Shown in pieces: positions 45,310-55,900 of a stretch of 64,000 bases of DNA (positions within the stretch are counted from its first letter, which is position 1; the number at the start of each line of letters is the position of its first letter). This DNA comes from Chaetoderma sp. LZ-2023a (lineage: Eukaryota; Mollusca; Caudofoveata; Chaetodermatida; Chaetodermatidae), in contig CM067373.1 in the NCBI GenBank assembly GCA_034401795.1, positions 90,168,996 to 90,232,995 of the forward strand, in the 5' to 3' direction. The notes under the pieces were generated by a model. The model did no database searches. It was not told the origin of the DNA and worked only from the letters and a program-made list of their open reading frames with translations. The position numbers and the translations under genes were made by a program.

Positions 45310-46200
45310 TGCTGTCTGCCTGTCTGTCTGTCGGTTGGTCTATCTGTTTTTCTTGTCTGTTTGTCTGTCTTAGCACTGAACAAAACGCATTGGCACAGGA
45401 ATTTGGTTAGAAATTTATTTGCCTAACTTTGTGCTATTGAGACCAAGCTTAGTTTTACTTAGAGTGGTTCCCCCCCCCCCCCCACCCACCCATTGAGATT
45501 AGTTTTAGTTGGGGTAAAGTGTACTAAACAGTAGGTCGCTTCAACAGGTGAAGGCTGGCATTGATCCTACATGATTGAGAAACTGCTCCATCTGTCTGTC
45601 TGTCTGTCTGTGTCAAAAGTGGTATCTCAGAAACTACTGATTCAGTTGGGCTTAAATTTTAACACAGAACCCGTGTTATTATATATAAGGCGATTTCCTG
45701 ATTTGACTCGATCTTGATCCCGATTAAAACCCTTGATCCAGATTGGATCAATTTTTGGATCTATAGATATTTCCAAAACTGCTGATCTGATTTGGCTTAA
45801 ATTTCAATACAAGATTTCCAGATTTTACTCATGATCTTGATTGAAAAACCAGGATCTGGATTGTATCTATGTCTATCTCCAGAACTTCTGATTCGATTGG
45901 GTTCAAATTTTAATACAAGAAATGGGATTGCTTGTGATCCATATTAAAAGGATCTGGATCCAGATCAGATCCGTTGCTGGATCTATGCATACATAAAAGA
46001 AATACTGATCCAATTGGGAACAATTTTTAACACAACAAAGGATCTTACTGTGAAACAGTTTCCAGACTTAAGCCATTATCTGGATGCAAAACCCAGATCC
46101 GGATCCTTTCAAATTTGGGCTATCATGGAAACTACTGGTCTGATTTGGTTAGAATTCTAATACAATAAAGCATGTGACTGTACAACAGGATACCAAAACT
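45310..46200 (+). repeat. TGTC microsatellites and diverged satellite
   Basis: Two TGTC-rich runs (45310-45372 and 45588-45612), then about five diverged units of 105-145 bp, each holding a variant of CTACTGATTCAGTTGGGCTTAAATTTTAA (split by changes) at about 45640, 45775, 45885, 46000 and 46130, together with GATCCAGATC-type blocks. A C-run lies at 45471-45484. No coding evidence. Confidence 0.6.
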
Positions 46201-46447
46201 TTTGTTGTGCTTCGAATAAATAAAAAAAATCTTTACAATGTGGAAAAAATTGGAGGCGATGGTCTGCAATCTCTGATAAGTTGTGTTAGTATCTAGAATC
46301 AATAGCTAATTAATAAGAATAACTGGGTGGTGTTTGTGACTTACAAGCACACCTGTCCATAACAAGCACATTCTCGAGGACCACACCTTAACTCTCTAGC
46401 TTTATCTGGCTTTTTAATGCTTGAAACCATGAAGTCCAGACTATTAA

Positions 46448-46648
46448 CCTTTACCACTCTGATGTCAAAACTTTTAATTTTCAAATGAAATTAAAAGACG
46501 AACTGGTGTTCATTTTTCAACAAATTTGGTGGAAGATGGTGCTGTCGTAGACAGCAACATCGTCCACCAAAATTGTTGAAAAATTAACACCAGTTTCTTT
46601 GTTATTGATACAGTAAAAGATAGAATATTGACACCAGCATGGAAAGGG
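46448..46648. mobile_element. TTAA-flanked palindromic MITE (piggyBac-like), copy 1
   Basis: 201 bp between TTAA (46444-46447) and TTAA (46649-46652). Ends CCTTTACCACTCTGATGTCA and TGACACCAGCATGGAAAGGG are imperfect inverted repeats. The centre is a strong palindrome (GTGGAAGATGGTGCTGTC / GACAGCAACATCGTCCAC). TTAA with CCC/CCT-type ends suggests a piggyBac-mobilised MITE. A second copy is at 61085-61285. Confidence 0.75.
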
Positions 46649-46660
46649 TTAATTTCATTA

Positions 46661-46777
46661 CAATTATTCAGGTAAGCTGTTAGGTATTTAGAAATGAATT
46701 TTACAGTCACTTGTTGCTACCATATGCAGCAACGGCTCCCTGTCAAATTAGTTTCTAACTACTTAACAGAATAATTG
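46661..46777. mobile_element. PAL-B-like palindromic MITE
   Basis: CAATTATTC at the left and its inverse at the right end. Arms CTGTTAGGTATTTAGAAATG / TAGTTTCTAACTACTTAACAG surround TTGTTGCTACCATATGCAGCAAC. It adjoins the preceding element and carries CAGGTAAGCTG at its left edge. Confidence 0.7.
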
Positions 46778-47715
46778 TTAAAATCGTAAACAAATTTTGA
46801 TATTTTGGCCTTTCATATTCAAAGGGTTAATAAAAGTCCTTTGTCAATATAGGGTGTGTTTGCATGACATGTGATTCTTGAGGTTCTCAACCAGCAACCC
46901 ACCTTACCAAACCCCACCACAATGGAGGGACCCAGGATGTCTCTGATGTCATAATCAATTATGGTCAAGTTCGACTCGTAAACAGTCAGTTTGCTGGTTT
47001 ACTGAACATGCGCAGTTGCTATGTCCAGTCGGATGCTAAATAGTTAACTATAGTTCATTGGTAGCCGTTTCCCCCATTGAATTACTTTTGCAGAAAATTT
47101 GGAGCCTGTTACAGTACCAGTCGCCATTAACCCTTTCTTTAGTCTGTTTTGATGGCCTACGAAAATGGGTTATTTTTGTCCGCTAAGACATCAAAAAGTG
47201 TCCGTATCACATGTAGTGGCAAGGAATAGGGGCTTGGGAACATTGCCATACAATGGGAAAGCATAATTTCATCAAACTTAAGTTATTTAGTGAAATATTT
47301 ACACTTTTATATGCATTTATTCGTGGCATGCGATCAGTGTCCGCCATTTTGAAATTTACGCAAATATCACACTTAGCCATCGGAGCCGAGCTCGGGTGCT
47401 TGGTCGACTATAGCTGACTAGCTGTGTTATGTAGATTTCCAGCTTTACTTTCTTAAAGCTGAGGGGATCGCTCAAATCTGCTGACGGGGATTTAGCTCTC
47501 TAACTCGCTTGGCTATGAGGATGGCATGGGTTCCATTAGTTCCATTAGTCCGGTTGCCAAACCTGGATTTTACATCTGACTTAAAGATTTTGGACTCCCA
47601 ATGGTTTTTTGTGTTTTTTAAATCTTGAGACCCTACTGATTAAGAATCTGCATGATGCCCCTCTGGCACCCTTGAGGAATTTGAAAAATCCAAGATGGCA
47701 GCCAAGATGGTCGCC
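46778..47715. other. No gene seen
   Basis: No supported gene or repeat. Short blocks such as CCAAGATGGCAGCCAAGATG occur near 47690. Confidence 0.4.
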
Positions 47716-47721
47716 AAAATG

Positions 47722-48071
47722 CATGATCAGCTATATCTTGCTTTCCTGAACAGCTAGAATACTGATTTTGGTGTCTAAATGTAGGTTTTCATTGTCACAG
47801 AGTCGGATTATGTACTATAAAACTGGTTTGGGTGCTCACATACACAAAGGGAGATAACTTTTAATTTAAAACTTGCCAAAAATGACTGCAAAAATACATA
47901 ATCAGCTATATTTCATTTCCTAGAACAACTAGAATAATGATTTTGGTGCATAAATGTAGGTTTTCAGTGGCATTGAGTCGGCCTATGTGCATTAAAGGTT
48001 ATTTTGGTGCCCGCAATAGACAAAGGGAGAGAACTCAATTTATCGAGGATGAATTATAAGAGGAAAATGCA
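47722..48071 (+). repeat. 175 bp tandem duplication
   Basis: Two diverged copies (from 47722 and 47897, period 175), sharing ATCAGCTATAT, TTTTGGTG, AAATGTAGGTTTTCA, GAGTCGG and ACAAAGGGAGA in order. Non-coding. Confidence 0.75.
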
Positions 48072-48089
48072 TTTAAAAAAAAGTTTCAC

Positions 48090-48240
48090 TGATACGAATT
48101 GTATGTTTTTGACAGATTTACATATTAATAAGCATTCTCTTGAATATTTTGAAACTTGGTTGGGAGATGTTGCTGCCATGATAGGCAGTGACAGCCCCCA
48201 GTCAAGTTAATTAAAAAAAATTCAACTACTTACATGTAAA
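48090..48240. mobile_element. PAL-B palindromic MITE
   Basis: Tail ACGAATTGTATG, left arm TCTTGAATATTTTGAAACTT, inner GGGAGATGTTGCTGCC, right CCCCAGTCAAGTTAATT and TTCAACTACTTACATGTAAA. Confidence 0.7.
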
Positions 48241-48404
48241 ATTACCTTGATGTTGGGATTGGGACAATTGAAGTTTTAAAGTATATAAATCGATACCAAC
48301 ACATTCAAAACCCAAGCACAAATTTCAAAAAAGGGATGGGCACCCTTAGCTAGAAATTGGCGGGACATAGCTAGAAATGGACGGGACAATTCGCCCTTCT
48401 AGAG

Positions 48405-48690
48405 TATTCATCTATCAATCTGACGTCATATGACGTCATAATCAGCTAAGTGGGGTGTGTGATGACATAATCAGTATGTCATAATTTATTCTATTTGGGC
48501 AGCAACAGCGTCGAGTCAAATTAGTTCCAAAATATTCAATAGCTGACCTATATAATTTTCTGGAAATTGATAGTCAGAGAGGTCAGAGATCGATCGATCC
48601 CAACACGGACGAGGTATGGGTGGAGCTTAGATTGAGATGGGCGGGGCAGAGCTAAAAGTGGAAAGGTCCGTTAGCTAGAAATGAATCTCT
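48405..48690. mobile_element. PAL-B right half with flank and CRE pair
   Basis: Two adjacent TGACGTCA sites (48421-48428, 48431-48438), a right half-arm (48495-48545, GTCAAATTAGTTCCAAAATA), then the flank GATCGATCGATCCCAACACG with GGTGGAGCTTAGATTGAG. This single-copy flank is the unit amplified at 40389-40996. Confidence 0.75.
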
Positions 48691-49263
48691 CCTTTGAAAA
48701 GCAGATGACCTTTATAAGGCAGGCCTGCCTTTATTCTCTGCAGATTACAATGTCTTCATTTTCCAGTGTTATCTGATAATAATCAAGGTAGCATTATGTC
48801 CTGTTTGCTCAGAGCTGGAGGGAATCCTCTGAGAAATGTATTGGGGCACACAGCTGGCTCACAGAATTATATCTCTTGTCTATCTGGTGTTAAATCTTTC
48901 ACCATCACATTGTTATACAGCGCCGTCCTTGTAAATTAAATCATATTGACATATTGTTCTGATGAAATATATTTGTGTTACATTATTATAGTCGGTTAGA
49001 TGTGTAGATATTTTTCAGGGAAAATAATCATTTATTGTTAATAACGGTTTATCATCTTATGGTAAAAACTTGTAACAAGTTCAGCTTATGTATAGTAATA
49101 AATAACAGTGTAACTGTGGGGATAAATATATAGTTAACGTGCTCACTGGCCAACTATTACATGAATCATAATATTTCTTGTCAATTGAATGAATTCTTAA
49201 AAAAGAGTAATTTTATTGCATCTTTTAACTGTTTGCCTGCTGAATTTCTGCAGACTACATTTT
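48691..49263. other. Upstream region of the candidate gene; no gene seen
   Basis: AT-rich with no repeat recognised. If 49529 is a true first coding exon, its promoter may lie here, but I see no convincing TATA or GC box. Confidence 0.35.
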
Positions 49264-49398
49264 CCATGGGGTTTAACTTCGGATATGCTGAATATTTTGA
49301 AAACAATTTGACTGAAAGTTGTTGGTGGCTAAGTCACCAACAACTTTCAGTCAAATTATTTTCAAAATATTCAGCATATCCAGAGTTGAGCCCCATGG
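49264..49398. repeat. Long palindrome (64 bp arms, 7 bp loop)
   Basis: Arms 49264-49327 and 49335-49398 pair with about five mismatches around GCTAAGT. The inner part includes GCTGAATATTTTGAAAA, linking it to PAL-B. The outer part begins and ends CCATGGGG / CCCCATGG. It ends 130 bp upstream of the ATG at 49529. A partial relative lies at 62225-62330. Confidence 0.92.
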
Positions 49399-49528
49399 AA
49401 ATTATTGTCTGGTGGCTCACAGCAATCCGACTGTTATGGAGTATTTTTCTCAGATTACTGGGTTCCGACATACCATAATCATATTTTGTGTGCCATTAAT
49501 TTATACTGACAACCCGACTGAGGATAGA

Positions 49529-49693
49529 ATGTGTTCGAGCATATTTCACGTTATAAGACATTGTATAATATGGTTAATGTTCTCATTGAGCCTGGTATTA
49601 CTCTTAGCTCAGACTTCCAATAGTACCTACGACTATGAGGTTGACGTGTGCGGGGCTCGCTGTTTAGCTTTCTGTTGGGATGAAATAGATCAG
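49529..49693 (+). CDS. Candidate first coding exon: secreted Cys-bearing protein
   Basis: ATG at 49529 opens 55 codons. Residues 13-27 are a hydrophobic core (IIWLMFSLSLVLLLA) typical of a signal peptide, followed by an N-glycosylation sequon NST (31-33), an acidic Tyr-rich stretch, and VCGARCLAFCW with Cys 41, 45 and 49. It ends GATCAG|GTAATA, a plausible phase-0 splice donor. The frame stays open past the donor for 12 codons without further cysteines. The next phase-0 exon candidate is at 62475-62546. The protein is probably secreted or an ectodomain. Cys spacing across the two exons recalls anosmin-1, but I do not claim it. The start could also be the Met at residue 17, which would shorten the signal peptide. 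Confidence 0.6.
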
Positions 49694-49889
49694 GTAATAA
49701 CCAGTTACAGTTGGAACAAAATCAATTAAGCTTGCAGCCTTTTGCCCTCTCCCATTATTGATTTTCTGGATGTTTTTTGGACCAAGAATATAGTTGGGGA
49801 ATCCTCTTTTCCATGAGAACCTCTTTTCGTGCTAAAATATGAATGAACAAGAAAAAGCTAAGATCAGGAATGTTCCACAACTTGTATAA

Positions 49890-50710
49890 ATTTTAAAATT
49901 TAAGGGGTGGGCAACTTTCTAAATCCTTTCCTCAGGTAAATCGACTCTGTTATGAGATAAATAAATACCGCTAGAATACCCCTCATGTTTTATCAAGATC
50001 AGTTCATCAGCAACAGTAGTAGTGATTCTAAAATATAATGGTCGTGGCCACCGTTCTAAAACCTAGCAGGTCACTAAGTTGAAAATCGGGCTCCGTACTA
50101 ATGTAGAGTGGCCCATAGAATACCATTCTAAAGTTTTATCGAGATCCATTCATCAGTTATGGAGGAATATGGATTGTAAGATTTAAGGGTGGGACGGCAT
50201 ACTAAAACCCAGCAGGACAGTGAATCAAAATCTGCCTTCGTAATGATGTCAAGAGTTAAGCATAGAATATCCCTCTCAAGGTTTATCAAGATCTGTTTGT
50301 TAATAACGGAGGAGTAGCGATTTTAAAATTTAAGGACCGCCCAGGTGCCATACTGAAACCCAACCGGGCAGTAAATCAAAGATCCCGCTGCGTAATGATA
50401 TCAAGATTTACCCATAGAATATCCCTTTCAAGATTTATAGAGATCCGCTCATTATTAATGGAGAAGTAGCGATTTCCAGATTTAAGTGTGGGGCCGGGTG
50501 GGGTGCCCTTATAAAACTCACCAGGGTGATAAATTGTAAACTGGGCTCTGTAATGATGTTAATAGTTACCCCATGAGTATCCCCCTCAAGTTATATCAAG
50601 TTATATTTATCATTAACGGAGGAGTAGCGATTTTAATATTGAATGGTGGGTGGGTCACTACTAAAACCCAGCTGTGCAGTGAAGTGAAGATCGGGTACCA
50701 TACTGATGTC
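49890..50710 (+). repeat. ~150 bp degenerate tandem array
   Basis: Five or more units. The anchor GGAGGAGTAGCGATTT (variants) starts at 50161, 50308, 50460 and 50618, spacings 147, 152 and 158. Other unit motifs are CATAGAATATCCCTxTCAAG and ACTAAAACCCAGC. Copies are well diverged. Non-coding. Confidence 0.85.
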
Positions 50711-51059
50711 GGTACGTCCACATCCACACCAACAGGAACGTGAACAAACATTGTAGGTCCATTCAGGAGCTAAAAACTAGGACACATTTACTGAAGTAAC
50801 TGTAAATCTACAGGCTCTTAAGTAATAGGATATGGCCTCTTCTTATGACCATTGAATATGTCTGGGCAAGTGGAGTTCATTTCTGTCAAAAACTAAAACT
50901 GACACCTTTAACAACTAAGGATTGCCCTTGAGGTCGGATCACTGGGAAACCATCATTGGGCCCGGCATACATGACATATCTATAGTAAACCTTTCCAGAA
51001 AATCAAGGAATTGGTCGATTTCAAGCAAACTCGGTTAGAAGGACCCTAGAGTGGGATGC

Positions 51060-51520
51060 TTCAGAACTTGTAAACAGAATTTTGGTTGGGCAATTTTTTT
51101 TTGCAGCCATCTTGTATTTTCTGAAAAATGGCAGGAAATTGTTTAAAAGGCTACTCGTCTTTAACTGCTTGGGCAATCTCAATCAGACTTGGCTGGAACG
51201 ATACTTAAGACTGGTAGGTTTCAGAACTGATTGGTCAATTTTTCCAGCATCCATCTTATATTTTCTGAAAAATTTCTGGAAATCAGTTAAAATGCTACTA
51301 CTCATTAAATGATTGAACAATTTCAAGAAAACTTAGCTGAAAGGCTCCTAGAGTGGTGTACTTCAGAGTTTGGATACAGAATTTTGATAGGTCAATGTTT
51401 TGGCAGCCATCTTTGATTTTTGAAAATTGTTCCTGACCGTAATCGATGACAAGATTTCAACAAAACTTGGGTAGAACGGTCCTATGATTGTAGGCTTCAA
51501 ACTAGAATCTTGATTGGTAA
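51060..51520 (+). repeat. Degenerate array with TTTTxGCAGCCATCTT blocks
   Basis: Three related units (near 51085, 51235, 51390) with GCAGCCATCTTGTATTTTCT, GGAAATTGTTTAAAA and AACTTGGCTGGAACG variants. The text resembles the interior of the following TAGCTCACC element, so it may be an older relative. Small plus-strand frames here are artefacts. Confidence 0.55.
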
Positions 51521-51525
51521 ATTTT

Positions 51526-52914
51526 TAGCTCATCTGGCCTGAAAGGCCAAGTGAGCTTATGCCGTGGTGTCCATCCGTTGTCCGTCAACTTTTGCTTTAA
51601 AATGGTACTTCTCCTTAACCAATAGCCAAATCTTAACTAAATTTTGGTCAAAGGATGCTATTGTGCTCGGATCCGGAAATTCCATTTGGAATTTTGATTC
51701 ATAAATTTGTTGGGTCAAAATCTTAGATTTTATTAAAAATTGATCGGAAATTGTTAAATTGCTTATCCTTTTGACCGATTTCAATCAAATTTGGCTGAAA
51801 GGATCCTATGGATTTTATTAAAAATTTACCGGAAATTGTCAAATTGCTTCTCCTTACCCGTTTAACCGATTTCAATCAAATTTGGCTGAAAGGATCCTAT
51901 GGTCATAGGTTATAGAACTAGCATTCAGAATTTTGATATGTAAATATTTTGGCTGAAAAACTTAAATTTTATTAAAAGTTTACCGGAAATTGTAAAATTG
52001 CTTCGTCTCCTTAGAATTTTGACCGATTTCAACCAATTTGGGCTGAAAGAATCTTATGGTCATAGGCCTAGAACTTCCATTCAGAATTTTGTTCTGTAAA
52101 TATTTTGAGTGAAAATCCTAGATTTTATTAAAAATTTACCGGAAATTGTCAAAGTGCTTCTCCTTACCCGTTTAACCGATTTCAATCAAATTTGGTTGAA
52201 AGGATCCTATGGTCATAGGTTATAGAACTTGCATTCAGAATTTTGATTCGTAAATATTTTGGCTGAAAAACTTAGATTTTATTAAAAAGTTACCAGAAAT
52301 TGTCAAATTGCTTCTTCTCCTCACCATTTTGATCAATTTGAACCAAATTTGGCTAAAAGAATTCTATGGTCATAAGCTCTAGAACTTCCATTCAGAATTT
52401 TGTTGCGTAAATATTTTGGGTGAAAATCCTAGATTTTATTAAAAATTTACCGGAAATTGTCAAATCTATACTTCTTAACATTTTGATAGATTTCAACCAA
52501 ATTGGACTGAAAGGATTCTATTGTGATAGGCTCTAGTCCTTCTATTCAGAATTTTGATTCATGAATTTTTTGCATGAAAATCTTAGATTTTATGAACAAT
52601 TTACCAGAAATTGTCAAAACACTCCTTCTCCAAATTTGGCTAGAGTGACCCTATCAAGGTAGACTAGAATTTCTATTCAGAATTTCGAATGGTAATTTCT
52701 TTGGGTGGCCATCTTGGGTTTTCCGAAAATTATCCATCATATCTATTTAGATGCAAATGGTTCAAATGCTAATGGTCCAGGTGGGCGTCACAGGCCCTTG
52801 GGCCTCTTGTTTCTGTGGCCATCTTGGAGTTTCCAAAAATTATCTATCATTTAAATGCAAATAGTTCAAAATTGAATGGTACAGGTGAGCATCACAGGCC
52901 CTTTGGCCTCTTGT
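51526..52914 (+). mobile_element. TAGCTCACCTGGCC element with 155 bp internal repeats
   Basis: Hairpin start TAGCTCATCTGGCCTGAAAG / GGCCAAGTGAGC. The interior has tandem units anchored by ACCGGAAATTGTCAAA at 51828, 51982, 52138, 52292, 52449 and 52603 (spacings 154, 156, 154, 157, 154). The terminus CACAGGCCCTTGGGCCTCTTG (split AGGCCC-TT-GGGCCT hairpin) ends at 52809. The last 104 bp are tandemly repeated, giving a second terminus ending at 52913. No coding capacity. Confidence 0.85.
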
Positions 52915-53234
52915 GTTAGGGATGATTTGCATACAGGTTATATGTCCAGGTTACGGTTTTGCTGTGTAAAGATTTTTTCAAACAACATTTACATCAACAA
53001 GCAGTTACCCAATTTGAATAAAACTTCAGATTTGTTCTTATACAATGCTTAGGACTAGTCCACATCAGACAGAAATCTATTCTCTAATAGTTTCCATATT
53101 TTTTCGCTGTTTGAACTCTGCTTATTTTAGGGCTGATTTGAATTCAGGTTATGCTTATTACGCTGTGGTTACGGGTTTTTTCAAATGACAATTTACTCGG
53201 CAAAGACTTATCCAATTTAGATCAAATGTTTCAA
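52915..53234. other. No gene; small duplication
   Basis: Two related blocks at about 52918 and 53128 (GGGATGATTTGCATACAGGT / GGGCTGATTTGAATTCAGGT), so a diverged repeat of about 210 bp. No coding evidence. Confidence 0.45.
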
Positions 53235-53592
53235 TTTATTAGTTAAACGAGAACTTACCTGAAAGTGGAAGTTAGATGTTTGACTGTAATTCTAGCCAAT
53301 CACCACTGGAAGCCGGAGTTACATGAGAGACGTGTGATGACTTGCTGAGATCAGTCTTCAAAGATTAATTGAGTGCACAGCACAGTAATCTGAAATTAGG
53401 GTGGACCAAAAAAAGTTCCCAAAGGAAACCTCAAACTATGACCTCTTTTCTAGATGTGGGCAGGTAACGCTGGCATCCAGTGGTGATTGTCTAGAATTAG
53501 AGTCAAACATCTAACTTCCACTTTCAGGTAAGTTCTCATTTAACTAATAAATTCTAGCCAATCACCACTCAGTCAGCCGGAGTTCCACGAGA
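53235..53592. mobile_element. 75 bp inverted-repeat element and adjoining partial copy
   Basis: Arms 53235-53309 and 53477-53551 are inverted with about three mismatches. Each contains AGAACTTACCTGAAAGTGG or its complement, so both strands carry CAGGTAAGT, a perfect splice-donor consensus. Directly after the right arm, ATTCTAGCCAATCACCACT and AGCCGGAGTTCCACGAGA (53551-53592) repeat the left side's text. A third, inverted copy of this block is at 59750-59814. Confidence 0.85.
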
Positions 53593-54069
53593 CTTCAAAG
53601 CTGTGGGTGCACTCAATACTATAAATTCCATTTAATGAATTGTTCACAATTATGATAACATATGAGCTGAACAATTAACAGATTTGATAATCATCCTTCT
53701 GAACACTGATATCTTTCTAATATATTCAGTAGTTTGTTATAAAACTTTTAAACACTCATTATCTACCTGTTGTACAAATTTAAATCATGGAATTTTCAAA
53801 CCCTCTCAATGGACAGCAAAAATGGTATATTGCCATTTCTGTCTATTGTATTGTCTATAGATATTTGTCCAATCCATGCCAGTATTCTAGTTGTTTTCAG
53901 CCTTCGATTTCTAGTGTCGCTACATACAGCCTTATTGTCTTCATGAATAATTTTGTGTTATTATCTTTCTTAGATTCTTAATTCTCTCTAAATATGATGG
54001 CAATGCATTGAAAATTATACTCCTGGGCGAAATTGATTTATATGCAAGCAAAATAGTTGTGTTCTAATA

Positions 54070-55900
54070 ATCTTCTTCTTCGAAATTACTGGCCACCTTC
54101 AACTTGCTGAAGATTATGCCAGGTGTGTGCATGCGTCAAGTTTAAAAACAGGGTGCCAAAAAGTATGTACAAATGCAGATTAAAAACAGAGCTTCCACGC
54201 TAGTCTCTGGTCACTAGGGCCTTGAAGGCATCTAGTGACACGCTGGTGACCGTCTCTTCTGGCAGGGCATTCCAGTCAATGGCTGTTCTTGGGAAGAAGG
54301 TTGCTTGTCGATATGCTGTTCTGGTATGTGGGATTTGATATGCCATACAGTGCGTGTGTCTTGTGTGACGGAGTGGTTTCACTAGGTAGTTTTCCATGTT
54401 TACTTCTACTAGGTTGTTGTTAATTTTATAGAACATGATGGGACAGGCTGCTTTCCGGCGAGCTTGTAGACTTTACCATTCTGGTGTGTTGAGCATTTCA
54501 CCTACGCTGGATGTATTTCGATATCGATGGTTTACGAATCAGGCAGCTCCCTTGGGCCTTAATCCTTTTAGATGAGATTCTGAGGTTTCTGCGGAGAAAG
54601 CCAATGGTCTTATTTGCCTTGTTGCAGAGCATTGATATGTGTGGCTTCCAGTCTAGATTGTTGGAGATGGTTAACCCCAGGTATTTTGCTGATGTAAGGG
54701 GCTTTAGGATCGCGCCGTGGAGTTGGTATTCGTGTCATATGGAGGTCTGTTTTCTGGAGATGGACAGGACGTTGCATTTTGCGGGGTGAAACTCCATCTT
54801 CCACTTTTCCTCCCAAGTGGCTAGCTTGTCCACATCTTCCTGCAATGTTTGGCAGTCTGTTTCATCTTTTACTGTAAGATAGATGAGGGTATCATCAGCA
54901 AAAAGTCTAACCTTTGATGTAATGCCTTGGTGGATGTCATTTATGTGGAAAAGAAAGAGGGTTGGTCCCAGTACTGAGCCCTGTGGTACTCCAAATTGAA
55001 CTTTTACCGGGGTAGATCTTTCTCGATCAACAAGGACAGTCTGGCTGCAGTCGGATAGAAAGGCTTCAATCCAGGCATTTGTTTTTCCCCTAATGCCATA
55101 ATATCTGAGTTTATGTATTAGGAGACTATGACAAACTTTATCGAAGGCTTTTGAGAAGTCCATTATGAGTATGTCCATTTGGTTACCTTTGTCAATTCCC
55201 TTACTGATATCGTCAACAAATTCGAGTAGCTGGCTCTCACAGGAGCGCTTGCTGCGGAAACCATGCTGAAGGTGATATAAGATGTCATATTTTTCAGCAT
55301 GTTTCATGATATGGCTTGTGATTATGTGTTCCATTACCTTGCAGCAGATACAAGTAAGTGAGATGGGACGATAGTTAGATGGATCATACTTTTGGCCTTT
55401 CTTGAAGACTGGGGCAATGTTTGCATTCTTCCAGTCAGTTGGTATTACTGATGTAGATAGGGACTTCCTGAAGATCATTGTTAAGATTGGTGCAGTTTCA
55501 GGTGCCAGTTCTTTCAATACTTTTGGATTGATGTTGTCAGGGCCAGCGGCTTTGTGAGCATTCAGTTTCGACAACAGTTTTTCTACCCCTGCCTGTGTGA
55601 TGTTTATGTCGTTGGCAGGAGAGTAATGGTGGTCAGGCATTAAGTACTGTTCCTGGAATTGATTTCTACTTACGTTGCAAGTGCTGCTGAATGCAGACTC
55701 GAACTGCTGGTTCAGGATGTTGGCTTTCTTGTAGGCTTCTGACTCTAGTCTAGTTTCCTTTCCCATGTTGTTTTAGTGGTGATATGCCTCCATTCTCTGA
55801 CTTACGATGTTTTATAAATGACCAGAACCTCTTGGTGATGGGGTGATCAGTTGGACTGTTTGGCTCTGGTGTGGTGATGATATCTATAATGATTGCTTAA
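54070..55900 (-). pseudogene. CR1-like LINE, RT region, 5'-truncated
   Basis: Minus strand. About 55895-55770: linker (PNSPTDHPITKRFWSFIKHR, then GGISPLK). A frameshift near 55760 precedes the 343-codon frame 55766-54735, which has NAHKAAGPDNINP (69-81), NYRPISL (131-137), QHGFRSKRS (167-175), MDFSKAFDKV (202-211, catalytic Asp), GVPQGSVLGP (259-268) and FADD (289-292). A stop ends it; the thumb continues in other frames (LGLTISNNLDWKPHI near 54680), and the C-terminus is 54436-54200 (FFPRTAIDWNALPEETVT). The 3' end is near 54070 with GAAGAAGAAG. RT motifs are intact but several breaks inactivate it. It is antisense to the candidate host gene. Confidence 0.9.
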
